Shown here one piece after another: positions 36,643-45,284 of a DNA stretch of 64,000 bases. The stretch is from positions 167,482 to 231,481 of the forward strand of contig PQKR01000007.1 in the NCBI GenBank assembly GCA_002918705.1. Direction: 5' to 3'. The position numbers were made by a program, and so were the translations under genes. The notes below the pieces were generated by a model. It had not been told where the DNA came from. It saw only the letters and a program-made list of their open reading frames with translations, and did not search any database. The DNA is from Escherichia sp. ESNIH1. Its GTDB lineage: Bacteria > Pseudomonadota > Gammaproteobacteria > Enterobacterales > Enterobacteriaceae. Numbering within the stretch: position 1 is the stretch's first letter; each line of letters starts with the position of its first letter.

Positions 36643-37365
36643 ATGGACGGTTCGACATTATTGCCGCTGATTGGGATACCCATCGTGGTTATCGGCTTTG
36701 CACTGCGCTTCAACCCGCTGCTGGTGGTGGTGGTGGCCGGGCTGACGACGGGTCTGCTGGTGGGCATGGACTTTGGTCTGTTGCTGGAGACATTTGGCGA
36801 AAAGTTCGTTAATAGCCGATCGCTGGCAACCTTTATCTTGATCCTGCCGGTTATTGGCCTGCTGGAGTACTACGGGCTCAAAGAGCGGGCCCAGGCCTGG
36901 GTCGCTAAGATCGCCAGTGCCACCTCGGCACGTATTCTGATGCTCTATTTTGTGGCGCGTGAAGGGACGGCGGCGCTGGGGCTGATGTCGCTTGGCGGTC
37001 ATGCCCAGACGGTACGTCCGCTGCTTGCGCCGATGGCCGAAGGAGCGGCGCTGAATGAATATGGCGAGCTGCCGCAACATATCCGCGACAAAATCAAAGC
37101 GCATGCCGCCGCGTGCGACAATATAGCGGTCTTCTTTGGCGAGGATATCTTTATCGCCTTTGGCGCCGTCCTGCTGATTGATGCCTTCCTGAAAGAGAGC
37201 GGTATCGAGGGGATAGAACCGCTGCATATCGGCCTGTGGGCCATTCCAACCGCCATCGCGGCATTGATTATTCATATGACGCGTCTGCTGCGCCTGGATG
37301 CGAGCATTCGTCGCGACGTAATGGCCTGGCGAGCAGAGCAGGGTACACAGGAGATCGCACCATGA
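36643..37365 (+). CDS. DUF969-family membrane protein
   Basis: A 240-residue protein with about six helices (LLPLIGIPIVVIGFALRFNPLLVVVVAGLTTGLL; SLATFILILPVIGLLEYYGL). It matches the DUF969 family, which occurs with DUF979 as a two-part predicted transporter. It starts a three-gene operon; the next gene overlaps its stop. Substrate unknown. Confidence 0.82.
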   Translation: MDGSTLLPLIGIPIVVIGFALRFNPLLVVVVAGLTTGLLVGMDFGLLLETFGEKFVNSRSLATFILILPVIGLLEYYGLKERAQAWVAKIASATSARILMLYFVAREGTAALGLMSLGGHAQTVRPLLAPMAEGAALNEYGELPQHIRDKIKAHAAACDNIAVFFGEDIFIAFGAVLLIDAFLKESGIEGIEPLHIGLWAIPTAIAALIIHMTRLLRLDASIRRDVMAWRAEQGTQEIAP

Positions 37366-38348
37366 TGACGCTTATCACTATTAACCGCGTGTACTACCTG
37401 ATTGGCTTCGTTGTAATGCTGCTGGTGGTGATGACCCTGCGCGATCGCGCCAATCCTAAGCGCTTTACCACCGCGCTGTTCTGGTTTTTGTTCGGCGGGA
37501 TCTTCCTGTTTGGCGATCTGATGGTGCAGGAGTTGGGCAAGTCTCTGGCGTACCGGATCATTGGTGGCTGCGTCATCCTCATTGCCTTGCTGGCAGGGTT
37601 CGGGCTGGTGGGCAAAGGCCATTATAAAATGTCCACCGAGTCCGAGCGCGTCGCCTCATCAAATCGACTGAAAAACTGGCTGTTCCTCCCGGCGCTGATG
37701 ATCCCGGTGGTTACCGTGATCGGCACCTTGTTCCTGAAAGGCGTATCTGTGGGTGGGGTCTACCTGCTTGACCAGAAACAGCTCACGCTCGCGGCCCTGT
37801 GCGTGGCGTGCGTTGCCGCGATCCTCACGGGCTGGTGGCTGACAAAGGGGACGCCGCTGCATGCGGTCCGCCAGTCTCGTCGCCTTGTTGATACCATCGG
37901 CTGGGCAGTGATCCTGCCACAGATGCTTGCCATGCTGGGCGGTGTGTTTGTGGTAGCGAATACCGGTGAATCGGTGCAAAAGGTGGTTAGCCTGTTTGTG
38001 AACCCGGATAACCGTTTCATGCTGGTGGTGATTTATTGCGTAGGTATGGCGCTCTTTACCATGATCATGGGCAACGCCTTTGCGGCTTTCCCGGTGCTGA
38101 GTGCAGGTATCGCCTTGCCCTTCCTGATCAACGTACACCACGGTAACCCGGCTCCGCTGCTGGCAATTGGCATGTACGCGGGCTATTGCGGCACCCTGAT
38201 GACGCCGATGGCCGCCAATTTCAATATTGTTCCTGCGGCTCTGTTAGAGCTTAAAGATAAGTACCAGGTGATCAAAATTCAGATCCCGACCGCGCTAACC
38301 CTGCTGCTGGTTAACGTGTTCTTAATGTATTTCCTCGTATTTCGCTAA
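37362..38348 (+). CDS. DUF979-family membrane protein
   Basis: A 328-residue protein with about nine helices, of the DUF979 family that partners DUF969 (ENPDNRFMLVVIYCVGMALFTMIMGNAFAAFPVLSAG-like segment; GMYAGYCGTLMTPMAANFNIVPAALLELKD). The pair resembles split carboxylate transporters. ATG 37362 overlaps the previous stop (ATGATGA). DUF2891 follows 26 bp later. Confidence 0.82.
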   Translation: MMTLITINRVYYLIGFVVMLLVVMTLRDRANPKRFTTALFWFLFGGIFLFGDLMVQELGKSLAYRIIGGCVILIALLAGFGLVGKGHYKMSTESERVASSNRLKNWLFLPALMIPVVTVIGTLFLKGVSVGGVYLLDQKQLTLAALCVACVAAILTGWWLTKGTPLHAVRQSRRLVDTIGWAVILPQMLAMLGGVFVVANTGESVQKVVSLFVNPDNRFMLVVIYCVGMALFTMIMGNAFAAFPVLSAGIALPFLINVHHGNPAPLLAIGMYAGYCGTLMTPMAANFNIVPAALLELKDKYQVIKIQIPTALTLLLVNVFLMYFLVFR

Positions 38349-38374
38349 GCGTAGCAATGACTTAAGGAGCTGTT

Positions 38375-39370
38375 ATGGAACTCACTCAACATCAGGCTGA
38401 TGCGTTTGCCAGAATGCCATTGACCTATTTGCGTCAGGAATACCCTAACCACATTATGCATCTGCTTAATGACGATGGTGACGTATTGCCGCCCCGCGAA
38501 CTGCATCCTATTTTTTACGGCTGTTTCGACTGGCACTCGGCAGTGCATGGTTACTGGCTGCTGCTGCGTTGCGTGCGCCACTATCCTGAGCTGCCGTGCC
38601 GGGATGAGATTGTCGCGCTATTTGATGAGCATATGACGGAAGAGAAGGTTGCGCAGGAGCTGGCCTATTTCAACGCGCCGTTTCGGGCCTCTTTTGAGCG
38701 GCCTTACGGATACGGCTGGTTGCTGGCGCTGGCTCAGGAGCTGAAGCAATCCACTTTACCCCAGGCCGCGGGCTGGTATCAGACCCTTCAGCCATTAACG
38801 CAGGATATTCGCGGCCGGCTGATGGATTATCTCAGTAAGTTAACCTACCCGATCCGGGTGGGTACCCATTACAACACCGCCTTTGCGTTGGCGCTGGGCC
38901 TGGACTATGCTCGCGCCGTGCAGGATGACGCGCTTGAGCAATCGATTGTGACGGCGGCCAACCGCTTCTATCTCTCTGACACGCGCTATCCGGCTCACTA
39001 TGAGCCAGGCGGGGACGAATATATCTCCGGGGCACTCACGGAAGCGCTGCTAATGAGCAAGGTGACGGATCGTTTTCCGGCCTGGTTCGATGCGTTTCTT
39101 CCTGACGTGGGCGCGGTGTCGGCGCTGATGAAGCCGGCGGAAGTGAGCGATCGTACCGATCCCAAAATTGCCCACCTGGAGGGTTTAAACCTCAGCCGCG
39201 CCTGGTGCATGAAGCATATTGCGCAAGCGTTGCCGACACAGCACGCGGGGCAGCAGGCGCTGAGCGAGGCGGTGGAGCGTCATCTTGCGGCCAGCGTAGA
39301 GCATGTGGTAGGGAGTCACTACAGCGGCGGGCACTGGCTGGCCAGTTTCGCACTGCTGGCGCTGGAGTAA
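38375..39370 (+). CDS. DUF2891 family protein
   Basis: A 331-residue soluble protein of the DUF2891 family. Blocks include HPIFYGCFDWHSAVHGYW, YGYGWLLALAQEL, GTHYNTAFALALGLDYAR, HYEPGGDEYISGALTEALLM, and LNLSRAWC near the C terminus. The repeated His/Trp/Glu-rich blocks and helical composition suggest an alpha/alpha-barrel enzyme acting on a sugar-like substrate (inference). It is the last gene of the DUF969-DUF979 operon, a conserved association. Good AAGGAG ribosome site before ATG 38375. Confidence 0.85.
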   Translation: MELTQHQADAFARMPLTYLRQEYPNHIMHLLNDDGDVLPPRELHPIFYGCFDWHSAVHGYWLLLRCVRHYPELPCRDEIVALFDEHMTEEKVAQELAYFNAPFRASFERPYGYGWLLALAQELKQSTLPQAAGWYQTLQPLTQDIRGRLMDYLSKLTYPIRVGTHYNTAFALALGLDYARAVQDDALEQSIVTAANRFYLSDTRYPAHYEPGGDEYISGALTEALLMSKVTDRFPAWFDAFLPDVGAVSALMKPAEVSDRTDPKIAHLEGLNLSRAWCMKHIAQALPTQHAGQQALSEAVERHLAASVEHVVGSHYSGGHWLASFALLALE

Positions 39371-39374
39371 GCCT

Positions 39375-39382
39375 GGGAAGGG
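39375..39382 (+). other. KOPS-type octamer pointing to dif
   Basis: GGGAAGGG on the plus strand just after the DUF2891 gene. Confidence 0.55.
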
Positions 39383-39407
39383 TATAGCCGCAGGTGGCGC
39401 TATACCC
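39380..39407. terminator. Hairpin after the DUF2891 gene
   Basis: GGGTATAGC / GCTATACCC, a perfect 9-bp stem 10 bp after the stop codon. There is no T run; probable transcription end or mRNA-stabilising hairpin. Confidence 0.45.
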
Positions 39408-39513
39408 AATCCTCATGGAGCAAACGCAGGGACTGGAGCCGGGCGCGTACGTCTTCAGCAGCCTTAGGGTAACAGAGATCCGTGTCAGGCTGCCGACCGT
39501 TGAGCGCTTCTCC
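39400..39513 (-). pseudogene. Possible 3' remnant of a lost gene
   Basis: Reading the minus strand gives 37 codons (GEALNGRQPDTDLCYPKAAE then DVRARLQSLRLLHEDWV) ending in TAG, with codon use like a real gene but a stop just upstream and no start. It looks like the tail of a gene cut when the hydrolase segment arrived. Family not recognised; chance is possible. Confidence 0.3.
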
Positions 39514-39559
39514 CTATACGGGCAACGAATCCATGAATGTTCATATTCAACAGGCAGGG

Positions 39560-40390
39560 TTAACTGCTTATAAATGCCAGAAGATCGGCGTTAATCTGAT
39601 CGGCATGTGTTGTAGGTAGACCGTGGGGAGCATCTTTATAAGTATTCAGTTTCCCGTCTTTGACCAGTTCGACCGTTAGCTGAGCGGAGTCCGCAAAAGG
39701 TACAACCTGATCATCATCTCCATGTATCACAAGCACAGGGATGGATATCCCCTTTAGATCTTCAGTGAAGTCGGTTTGCGAAAAAGCAACGATCCCATCG
39801 TAATGTGCTTTGGCACTTCCCATCATACCCTGTCGCCACCAATTATAAATGACAGCTTCGGAAGGAGCAGAACCGGGGCGGTTAAATCCATAGAATGGTC
39901 CAGCGGGCACGTCGTAATAGAACTGAGTGCGATTAGCAGCCAGTTGCGCCTGCAGGTCATCAAATACTGATTTCGGCGTTCCCTGTGGGTTACTGTCGGT
40001 CTTCACCATCAATGGCGGTACGGCACTGATTAACACGGCTTTTGAAACTTTGTCTTCACCATGTCTGGCAATATAGCGCACAACTTCGCCGCCGCCGGTT
40101 GAATGGCCAACATGCATTGCGCGCGCTATACCAAGGTGTTCCACAACAGCTGCAACATCATCTGCGTAGTGATCCATATCATGCCCGTCCCACACCTGGC
40201 TTGAACGACCATGTCCGCGCCGGTCACTCGCTACAACGCGGAAGCCTTTGTTTACGAAGAATAACATCTGGGCATCCCAGTCATCACTGCTCAGAGGCCA
40301 GCCGTGATGGAAAAAAATGACCTTACCGTCCTTTGGCCCCCAGTCCTTGTAGAAGATTTCCACACCGTCGCGAGTTGTTACATAACCCAT
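39560..40390 (-). CDS. Alpha/beta hydrolase, chloroperoxidase-like
   Basis: A 276-residue alpha/beta hydrolase of the cofactor-free haloperoxidase/esterase group. The oxyanion motif is HHGWPLSSDDW, the nucleophile Ser in VGHSTGGGEV, Asp in IHGDDDQVVPF and His in DAPHGLPTTH. Such enzymes hydrolyse esters and can form peracids. ATG 40390 has GGAG upstream. Its base composition is more AT-rich than its neighbours, and a possible gene remnant borders it, which suggests acquisition. Confidence 0.88.
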   Translation of the reverse strand: MGYVTTRDGVEIFYKDWGPKDGKVIFFHHGWPLSSDDWDAQMLFFVNKGFRVVASDRRGHGRSSQVWDGHDMDHYADDVAAVVEHLGIARAMHVGHSTGGGEVVRYIARHGEDKVSKAVLISAVPPLMVKTDSNPQGTPKSVFDDLQAQLAANRTQFYYDVPAGPFYGFNRPGSAPSEAVIYNWWRQGMMGSAKAHYDGIVAFSQTDFTEDLKGISIPVLVIHGDDDQVVPFADSAQLTVELVKDGKLNTYKDAPHGLPTTHADQINADLLAFISS

Positions 40391-40732
40391 ACCATTTTCT
40401 CCACTCAGATAGACTGTCAATGGACGGTGCTTATCCTGCTCAAGTCTTCATGAAGGGCAGAACGAAACGATAAGAACCGTTCCTGTTTGCGGCCCTGAAT
40501 CAACCGTGTCTGTATTATAGATTTAAAGTTAATTCTCTGGCTCTCCACTGGGTGCATGAAGTGGACAGCCAGAGCGATCTGGTCGTTCATGTTCTGGTCG
40601 CAGGCCAGATAGGCAGTTTGCGCGATTCGGTTAACTCGGATTTTTTAAACTAACGCCTCGGATTATGCTGTTTTGTTTGTGACGCCCGAGAATGTATACC
40701 TTGCTGGGAATCCCTTTTCTCAGCAGGCAAAC
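40391..40732. other. 342-bp intergenic region with a long imperfect hairpin
   Basis: No gene is seen. At 40535-40549 and 40560-40574 two 15-nt arms (CTCTGGCTCTCCACT / AGTGGACAGCCAGAG) form a hairpin with one mismatch and a 10-nt loop. The rest is AT-rich and should carry the promoter of the Rid gene and the hydrolase leader. Confidence 0.6.
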
Positions 40733-41167
40733 ATGAGCACACATACCCGCATTCGCAAATTCAATACGAAAGAGACCTACCCGAACCAGTCGCTGGACAA
40801 CGATCTTTGCCAGGCCGTTCGCGCTGGCAATACCGTTTACGTTCGCGGTCAGATTGGTACCGACTTCGACGGGAATCTGGTGGGGCTTGGCGACCCGGCC
40901 GCGCAGGCCGAACAGGCGATGAAAAACGTGAAACAGCTGCTGGAAGAAGCGGGCAGCGATCTGTCGCACATCGTTAAAACGACCACCTATATCATCGACC
41001 CTCGCTATCGCGAGCCGGTCTATCAGGTTGTCGGCAAATGGCTGAAAGGCGTATTTCCCATCTCAACCGGGCTGGTTATTTCTGGGCTGGGTCAGCCGCA
41101 GTGGCTGATGGAGATTGATGTTATCGCCGTGATCCCGGACGACTGGCAGCCGCAGGCAGGAGAATAA
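40733..41167 (+). CDS. Rid-family (YjgF/YER057c) protein lacking the catalytic arginine
   Basis: A 144-residue Rid protein with the usual fold order (GNTVYVRGQIGTDFDGNLVGLGDPAAQAEQAMKNV; HIVKTTTYIIDPR; LMEIDVIAVIPDD). RidA itself deaminates reactive enamines/imines using an Arg in a PARS motif; here that place reads PISTGLV, so the Arg is missing, as in other Rid subfamilies. It starts the left arm of the catabolic cluster, 3 bp before the DUF1028 gene. ATG 40733 is taken as start by family fit. Confidence 0.85.
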   Translation: MSTHTRIRKFNTKETYPNQSLDNDLCQAVRAGNTVYVRGQIGTDFDGNLVGLGDPAAQAEQAMKNVKQLLEEAGSDLSHIVKTTTYIIDPRYREPVYQVVGKWLKGVFPISTGLVISGLGQPQWLMEIDVIAVIPDDWQPQAGE

Positions 41168-41170
41168 ACC

Positions 41171-41845
41171 ATGACCTTATCGATTATTGGCCGCTGCGCG
41201 CAAACCGGCCAGATGGGCATCGCCATTAGCTCGTCCAGCATCGCGGTGGGCGCGCGTTGTCCCTGGCTGCGCAGCCAGGTCGGCGCGGTCTCAACCCAAA
41301 ACATCACCTTACCGGCGCTCGGGCCGCGCATTCTTGACCGGCTGGAGCAGGGCGATGCTGTCGACACCGCGCTAAAAGCCGGGCTCGGCACCGATGACTA
41401 CGCCATCTATCGACAGGTTACGGTGCTGACGGCCGACGGACAAAGCACGTTTTACAGCGGCGATAAGACGCTCGGCGTTAACAACGCCCTGAGCGGCGAA
41501 AACTGCGTGGCGGCGGGCAATATGCTGGCGAGTTCGGATGTCATTATCGCGATGGTCAACGCCTTCGAACAATGCGCAGGCGATCTTGCCGACAGGCTCA
41601 TCGCCGCGATGCAGGCGGGCATGCAGGCGGGCGGAGAGGCAGGACCTGTGCATTCAGCGGCACTGTCGATTGTGGATGCGCCTGTCTGGCCGGTTGTCGA
41701 TTTACGTGTCGACTGGACGGACGCCGATCCCATAGATGAGCTCAATCAGCTCTGGCAGGCGTATAAGCCGCAGATGCAGGACTATATAACGCGCGCGCTC
41801 GATCCCCGCAGCGCGCCTGGCTACGGCGTGCCGGGCGACGAATAA
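41171..41845 (+). CDS. DUF1028 family protein
   Basis: A 224-residue DUF1028 protein: SIIGRCAQTGQMGIAISSSSIAVGARCPWLRSQVGAVSTQN at the N terminus and LRVDWTDADPIDELNQLWQAYKPQ at the end are family hallmarks. The family is thought to have an Ntn-hydrolase-like fold, with unknown substrate. It is tightly coupled to the Rid gene (3 bp) and the M20 gene (14 bp), pointing to a shared amide or amine pathway. Confidence 0.87.
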   Translation: MTLSIIGRCAQTGQMGIAISSSSIAVGARCPWLRSQVGAVSTQNITLPALGPRILDRLEQGDAVDTALKAGLGTDDYAIYRQVTVLTADGQSTFYSGDKTLGVNNALSGENCVAAGNMLASSDVIIAMVNAFEQCAGDLADRLIAAMQAGMQAGGEAGPVHSAALSIVDAPVWPVVDLRVDWTDADPIDELNQLWQAYKPQMQDYITRALDPRSAPGYGVPGDE

Positions 41846-41859
41846 CGCAAGGAGAGGCG

Positions 41860-43017
41860 ATGATAACCAGTCGCAAACTGCTGGAGCAGCTGGTGGCGTT
41901 TGACACCACCAGCCGCGAATCCAACCTGGCGCTGATCGACTTTGTCTGGCGCTATTTAACCGATCTCGGCGTCCACTGTGAGCTGATTCATAATGCCGAG
42001 CGCAGCAAAGCTAATCTCTATGCGCGGCTTGGCCCGGCAGGCAGCGGCGGCGTGATGCTCTCCGGCCACAGCGATGTGGTGCCGGTGGATGGGCAGAGCT
42101 GGAGCGTCCCGCCGTTTGCGCTGACTGAGCGGGACGGCAAGCTGTATGGCCGCGGCACGGCGGACATGAAAGGCTTTATCGCCTGCATGCTGGCGGCGGT
42201 GCCGCATTTTCTTGCACAGCCGCTGGCGCAGCCGCTGCATCTGGCGATCTCCTATGATGAGGAGGTGGGATGCCTGGGCGTTCGCACCTTGCTGGATGCG
42301 CTGGCGAGCCGCCCGGACAAGCCCGACATCTGCCTCATTGGCGAACCCACCGAACTACAACCTGTGCTCGGCCACAAAGGCAAGCTTGGCGTTCGTTGTG
42401 AAGTGCAGGGCGCGGCCTGCCATTCGGCCTATGCGCCGCAGGGGGTCAATGCCATTGAATACGCGGCAAAGCTGATTCACCGCCTTACGGTGATAGGCCA
42501 GCGGCTGGCCGCGCCGGAACGTCATGATCCGCGTTTCGATCCGCCGTTTACGACGGTGCAAACCGGCGTAATTCAGGGCGGCCGGGCGCTGAATATTGTG
42601 CCTGCCGACTGTACGTTTGACTTCGAAGTGCGCACGTTGCCGCAGGACGACGCGCAGCAGGTGGTGCAGGAGCTGGAAGGTTATGCGCAACGGGAGCTGC
42701 TGCCGCATATGCACGCTGTCAATGCCGACGCCGCCATCCGCTTTTATCCCATCAGTGGCTATCCCGGTTTGTCTACTGCAGCGCACAGCGCCGCCGCGCG
42801 GCTGATTGCTCATCTCACCGGTTCTGACGCCTTCAGCACCGTGGCATTCGGTACGGAAGGTGGATTGTTCCATCAGGCCGGCATCCCCAGCGTGATCTGC
42901 GGGCCGGGGAGTATGGCGCAGGGCCATAAGCCCGATGAGTTTATCACTGTTGAACAGTTAGCCGCCTGCGATGCCATGCTGCGTCGTCTTGCCGCATGGA
43001 TGTGTCAAAAAAGGTGA
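41860..43017 (+). CDS. M20 family deacylase (acetylornithine deacetylase-like)
   Basis: A 385-residue zinc hydrolase of the ArgE/M20 family. Metal ligands and catalytic residues are intact: HSDVVPVDGQSW, GRGTADMKGFIA, the Glu pair in YDEEVGCLG, GEPTELQPV, RALNIVPADC and the final His in QGHKPDEF. It removes acyl groups from N-acyl amino acids or similar amides. It is distinct from housekeeping argE and probably acts on the cluster's substrate. The stop codon lies in a matS hairpin. Confidence 0.86.
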   Translation: MITSRKLLEQLVAFDTTSRESNLALIDFVWRYLTDLGVHCELIHNAERSKANLYARLGPAGSGGVMLSGHSDVVPVDGQSWSVPPFALTERDGKLYGRGTADMKGFIACMLAAVPHFLAQPLAQPLHLAISYDEEVGCLGVRTLLDALASRPDKPDICLIGEPTELQPVLGHKGKLGVRCEVQGAACHSAYAPQGVNAIEYAAKLIHRLTVIGQRLAAPERHDPRFDPPFTTVQTGVIQGGRALNIVPADCTFDFEVRTLPQDDAQQVVQELEGYAQRELLPHMHAVNADAAIRFYPISGYPGLSTAAHSAAARLIAHLTGSDAFSTVAFGTEGGLFHQAGIPSVICGPGSMAQGHKPDEFITVEQLAACDAMLRRLAAWMCQKR

Positions 43018-43031
43018 CGCTGTCACCTTTT
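43009..43031. other. matS site (43014-43026) within a terminator-like hairpin
   Basis: GTGACGCTGTCAC matches the matS consensus GTGACRNYGTCAC exactly. Flanking A4/T4 extend it to a 10-bp hairpin (43009-43018 with 43022-43031) at the end of the M20 gene, so it may also end transcription. Confidence 0.85.
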
Positions 43032-43140
43032 CTCTGCTTTACCTTTTCCAAACGCCAGCTTCAGGAAGCACTAACCGCGTGATGCGCGCTTTACCCGTAT
43101 GCTGGTGACACGCATTTGATAGCCCGTTTCTGGAGAGTTC

Positions 43141-44289
43141 ATGGTAAGCGCAGAAGTCACCACATTCCCGCAGCCCGAAACGCTGCATCCCGTCGCCAAC
43201 AAATCCAATGTCGCCGTACAGCTTGACGGCGTACTGAAACGCTTTGGTGACGCCATCGCCCTACACAAAATTTCCCTGACGATAGAAGAAGGGGAATTTA
43301 TTACGCTGCTCGGCCCCTCCGGCTGCGGCAAAACCACGCTGCTGAACCTGATGGCGGGTTTCGCCGAGGCGGATGGCGGCGAAATTTTTATTGATGGCGA
43401 TCTGGTTACCGAGATACCGCCGTACCAGCGAGAGATCGGCATTGTGTTTCAGAACTACGCCCTGTTTCCGCATATGACGGTGGAGAAAAATGTCGGCTAC
43501 GGCCTGCGTATGCGCGGTGTGCCAAAAGCCGACATCGCAGAGCGCGTTGAGCAGGCGCTGGCGCTGGTAAAGCTGGCCGGTTACGGCCATCGCAAGCCAC
43601 GTGAGCTCTCAGGGGGGCAGCAGCAGCGTGTGGCGCTGGCGCGAGCGCTGGTCATTCGTCCCAAAGTACTGCTGCTGGATGAGCCCTTCTCGGCGCTGGA
43701 TAAAAACCTTCGTCTGTCGATGCAGGTTGAGCTGAAGGCGATTCAACGCAAACTTGGCGTCACCACGGTGTTTGTGACTCACGATCAGGGGGAAGCGCTG
43801 AGCATGAGCGATCGCGTGGTGGTGATGTCGGCAGGACATGTGCGCCAGATTGGCACGCCGGATGAGATCTATCGTCGTCCGCAGGATCCCTTTGTCGCCG
43901 GTTTTGTGGGCGATGTAAATATTCTTCCGGGGCGTTATGCCGGTCGCGACGGCATGGCGATGCTGGAGATGGGCGGCAACAGGCTGCGCCTGCCGGCGGA
44001 ACGCGTGCACGCCACGATGGGCGAACGCCTTGATGTCTACGTGCGTCCGGAAAACCTGCAGCTGGCGCCGCTTGGCCCGCATTCTCTCTTCAGCGCCACG
44101 GTGATCGCCCATGTCTTTCAGGGCGATCATGTGGATGTGCATCTCGATGTCCCGGCGCTTGGCAGCGCCTCGCTGTTTGCGCGCCAGTCCGGGTTGAATT
44201 CACTGACGCGCTGGCCCGTCGGCAGCCTGGTGGGCGTGAGCGTTGATGATGAAGGCGTATGCGCATTTAGCGCGGAGAAACAGGGATGA
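43141..44289 (+). CDS. ABC transporter ATPase, polyamine/opine type (PotA-like)
   Basis: A 382-residue ABC ATPase: Walker A GPSGCGKTT, Q-loop VFQNYALFPHM, signature LSGGQQQRVALARAL, Walker B LLLDEPFSALD and H-loop VTHDQGEAL. A TOBE-type regulatory domain follows (about residues 285-380). It resembles PotA-type importers for polyamine-like substrates. Its binding protein and permeases are encoded 4.3 kb away beyond the LysR gene. It overlaps the quinone oxidoreductase gene (ATGA). Confidence 0.92.
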   Translation: MVSAEVTTFPQPETLHPVANKSNVAVQLDGVLKRFGDAIALHKISLTIEEGEFITLLGPSGCGKTTLLNLMAGFAEADGGEIFIDGDLVTEIPPYQREIGIVFQNYALFPHMTVEKNVGYGLRMRGVPKADIAERVEQALALVKLAGYGHRKPRELSGGQQQRVALARALVIRPKVLLLDEPFSALDKNLRLSMQVELKAIQRKLGVTTVFVTHDQGEALSMSDRVVVMSAGHVRQIGTPDEIYRRPQDPFVAGFVGDVNILPGRYAGRDGMAMLEMGGNRLRLPAERVHATMGERLDVYVRPENLQLAPLGPHSLFSATVIAHVFQGDHVDVHLDVPALGSASLFARQSGLNSLTRWPVGSLVGVSVDDEGVCAFSAEKQG

Positions 44290-45284
44290 TGATACCTGAA
44301 GTGATGAACGCGATCGTCGCCCGCCAGCCGGGCGGCCCTGAGGTGTTAGCCCAGGTAGAGCGTAACGTGCCGCAGCCTGGCCCAGGCGAGGTATTGATTC
44401 GTGTCGCCAGTGCGGGCGTGAACCGTCCCGATATCTTACAGCGCAACGGCATGCCGTTGCCGCCGGGCGTCACCGATGTGCTGGGGCTGGAGGTCTCCGG
44501 CACCGTTGCGGCGCTGGGAGAGGGCGTTGACTCTTTCGCGCCCGGCGCGCCGGTAATGGCGCTGCTCCCCGGCGGGGGCTATGCCGGGTATTGCGTGGCG
44601 CGCGCCGAACTCTGTTTATCCGTGCCGGAAAACCTGCCGCTCGCCCAGGCGGCGGGCGTGCCGGAAGCGGCCTTTACCGTATGGCATAACCTGTTTGAAC
44701 TGGGCCGTTTGCAGCCAGGCGAAACCGTGCTGATCCACGGCGCGGCCAGTGGGGTGGGGACGTTCGCCATTCAGTGCGCCCAGGCATGCGGGGCGCGGGT
44801 TGTGGCGACGGCGGGTGGCGCTGAAAAGGTAGCGGCGCTGCGACAGCTCGGCGTCTGGCGCGCCATTGACCGACATAGCGAAGATTTCGTCGCGGTAATC
44901 CTTGAGGAAACCCAGGGGCGCGGCGTGGATGTGGTGCTGGATAACGTTGGCGGCGAGTACGTTGCACGCAACCTGAGCGCGTTAGCATCAGGCGGACGTC
45001 ATGTCAGCCTGTCATTTATGCAGGGCGCGAAGATAGAGCTCGACCTGCAACAGGTGATGCGTAAGGGGCTGATCCTGACCTCATCAACGCTGCGTCCAAA
45101 GAGCGCCGCTGAGAAAGCGCGGCTGGCGCAGTGCATCAGCAAACATCTCCTGCCGCTCATCGCCGCCGGCAAAATCGCGCCCATTGTTTATCAAACCCTG
45201 CCGTTAGCGCAGGCCGCAGACGCGCATCGCATTCTGGAGGCCAACGCCAACATCGGCAAAGTGCTGTTAGAGGTGGCGTCATGA
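44286..45284 (+). CDS. Quinone oxidoreductase-like (PIG3-type MDR) protein
   Basis: A 332-residue zinc-free medium-chain dehydrogenase/reductase of the TP53I3/PIG3 quinone oxidoreductase group: MNAIVARQPGGPEVL start, AGVNRPDILQRNG, NADPH loop HGAASGVGTFAIQ. These reduce quinones or enones with NADPH. It is translationally coupled at both ends (ATGA overlaps), so it belongs to the cluster. Confidence 0.87.
   Translation: MMIPEVMNAIVARQPGGPEVLAQVERNVPQPGPGEVLIRVASAGVNRPDILQRNGMPLPPGVTDVLGLEVSGTVAALGEGVDSFAPGAPVMALLPGGGYAGYCVARAELCLSVPENLPLAQAAGVPEAAFTVWHNLFELGRLQPGETVLIHGAASGVGTFAIQCAQACGARVVATAGGAEKVAALRQLGVWRAIDRHSEDFVAVILEETQGRGVDVVLDNVGGEYVARNLSALASGGRHVSLSFMQGAKIELDLQQVMRKGLILTSSTLRPKSAAEKARLAQCISKHLLPLIAAGKIAPIVYQTLPLAQAADAHRILEANANIGKVLLEVAS

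Noticed and set aside
36658..37275. 205-codon frame opposite the DUF969 gene
   Set aside because: Gln/Arg/His-rich antisense of membrane-helix codons; a known artefact.
40660..40690. Possible second dif/XerD arm (GATTATGCTG near 40660)
   Set aside because: Only a few bases agree with TTATGTTAAAT and no XerC arm is present.
43009..43031. Ordinary intrinsic terminator after the M20 gene
   Set aside because: The hairpin core is an exact matS match, so it is reported primarily as matS; termination is secondary.
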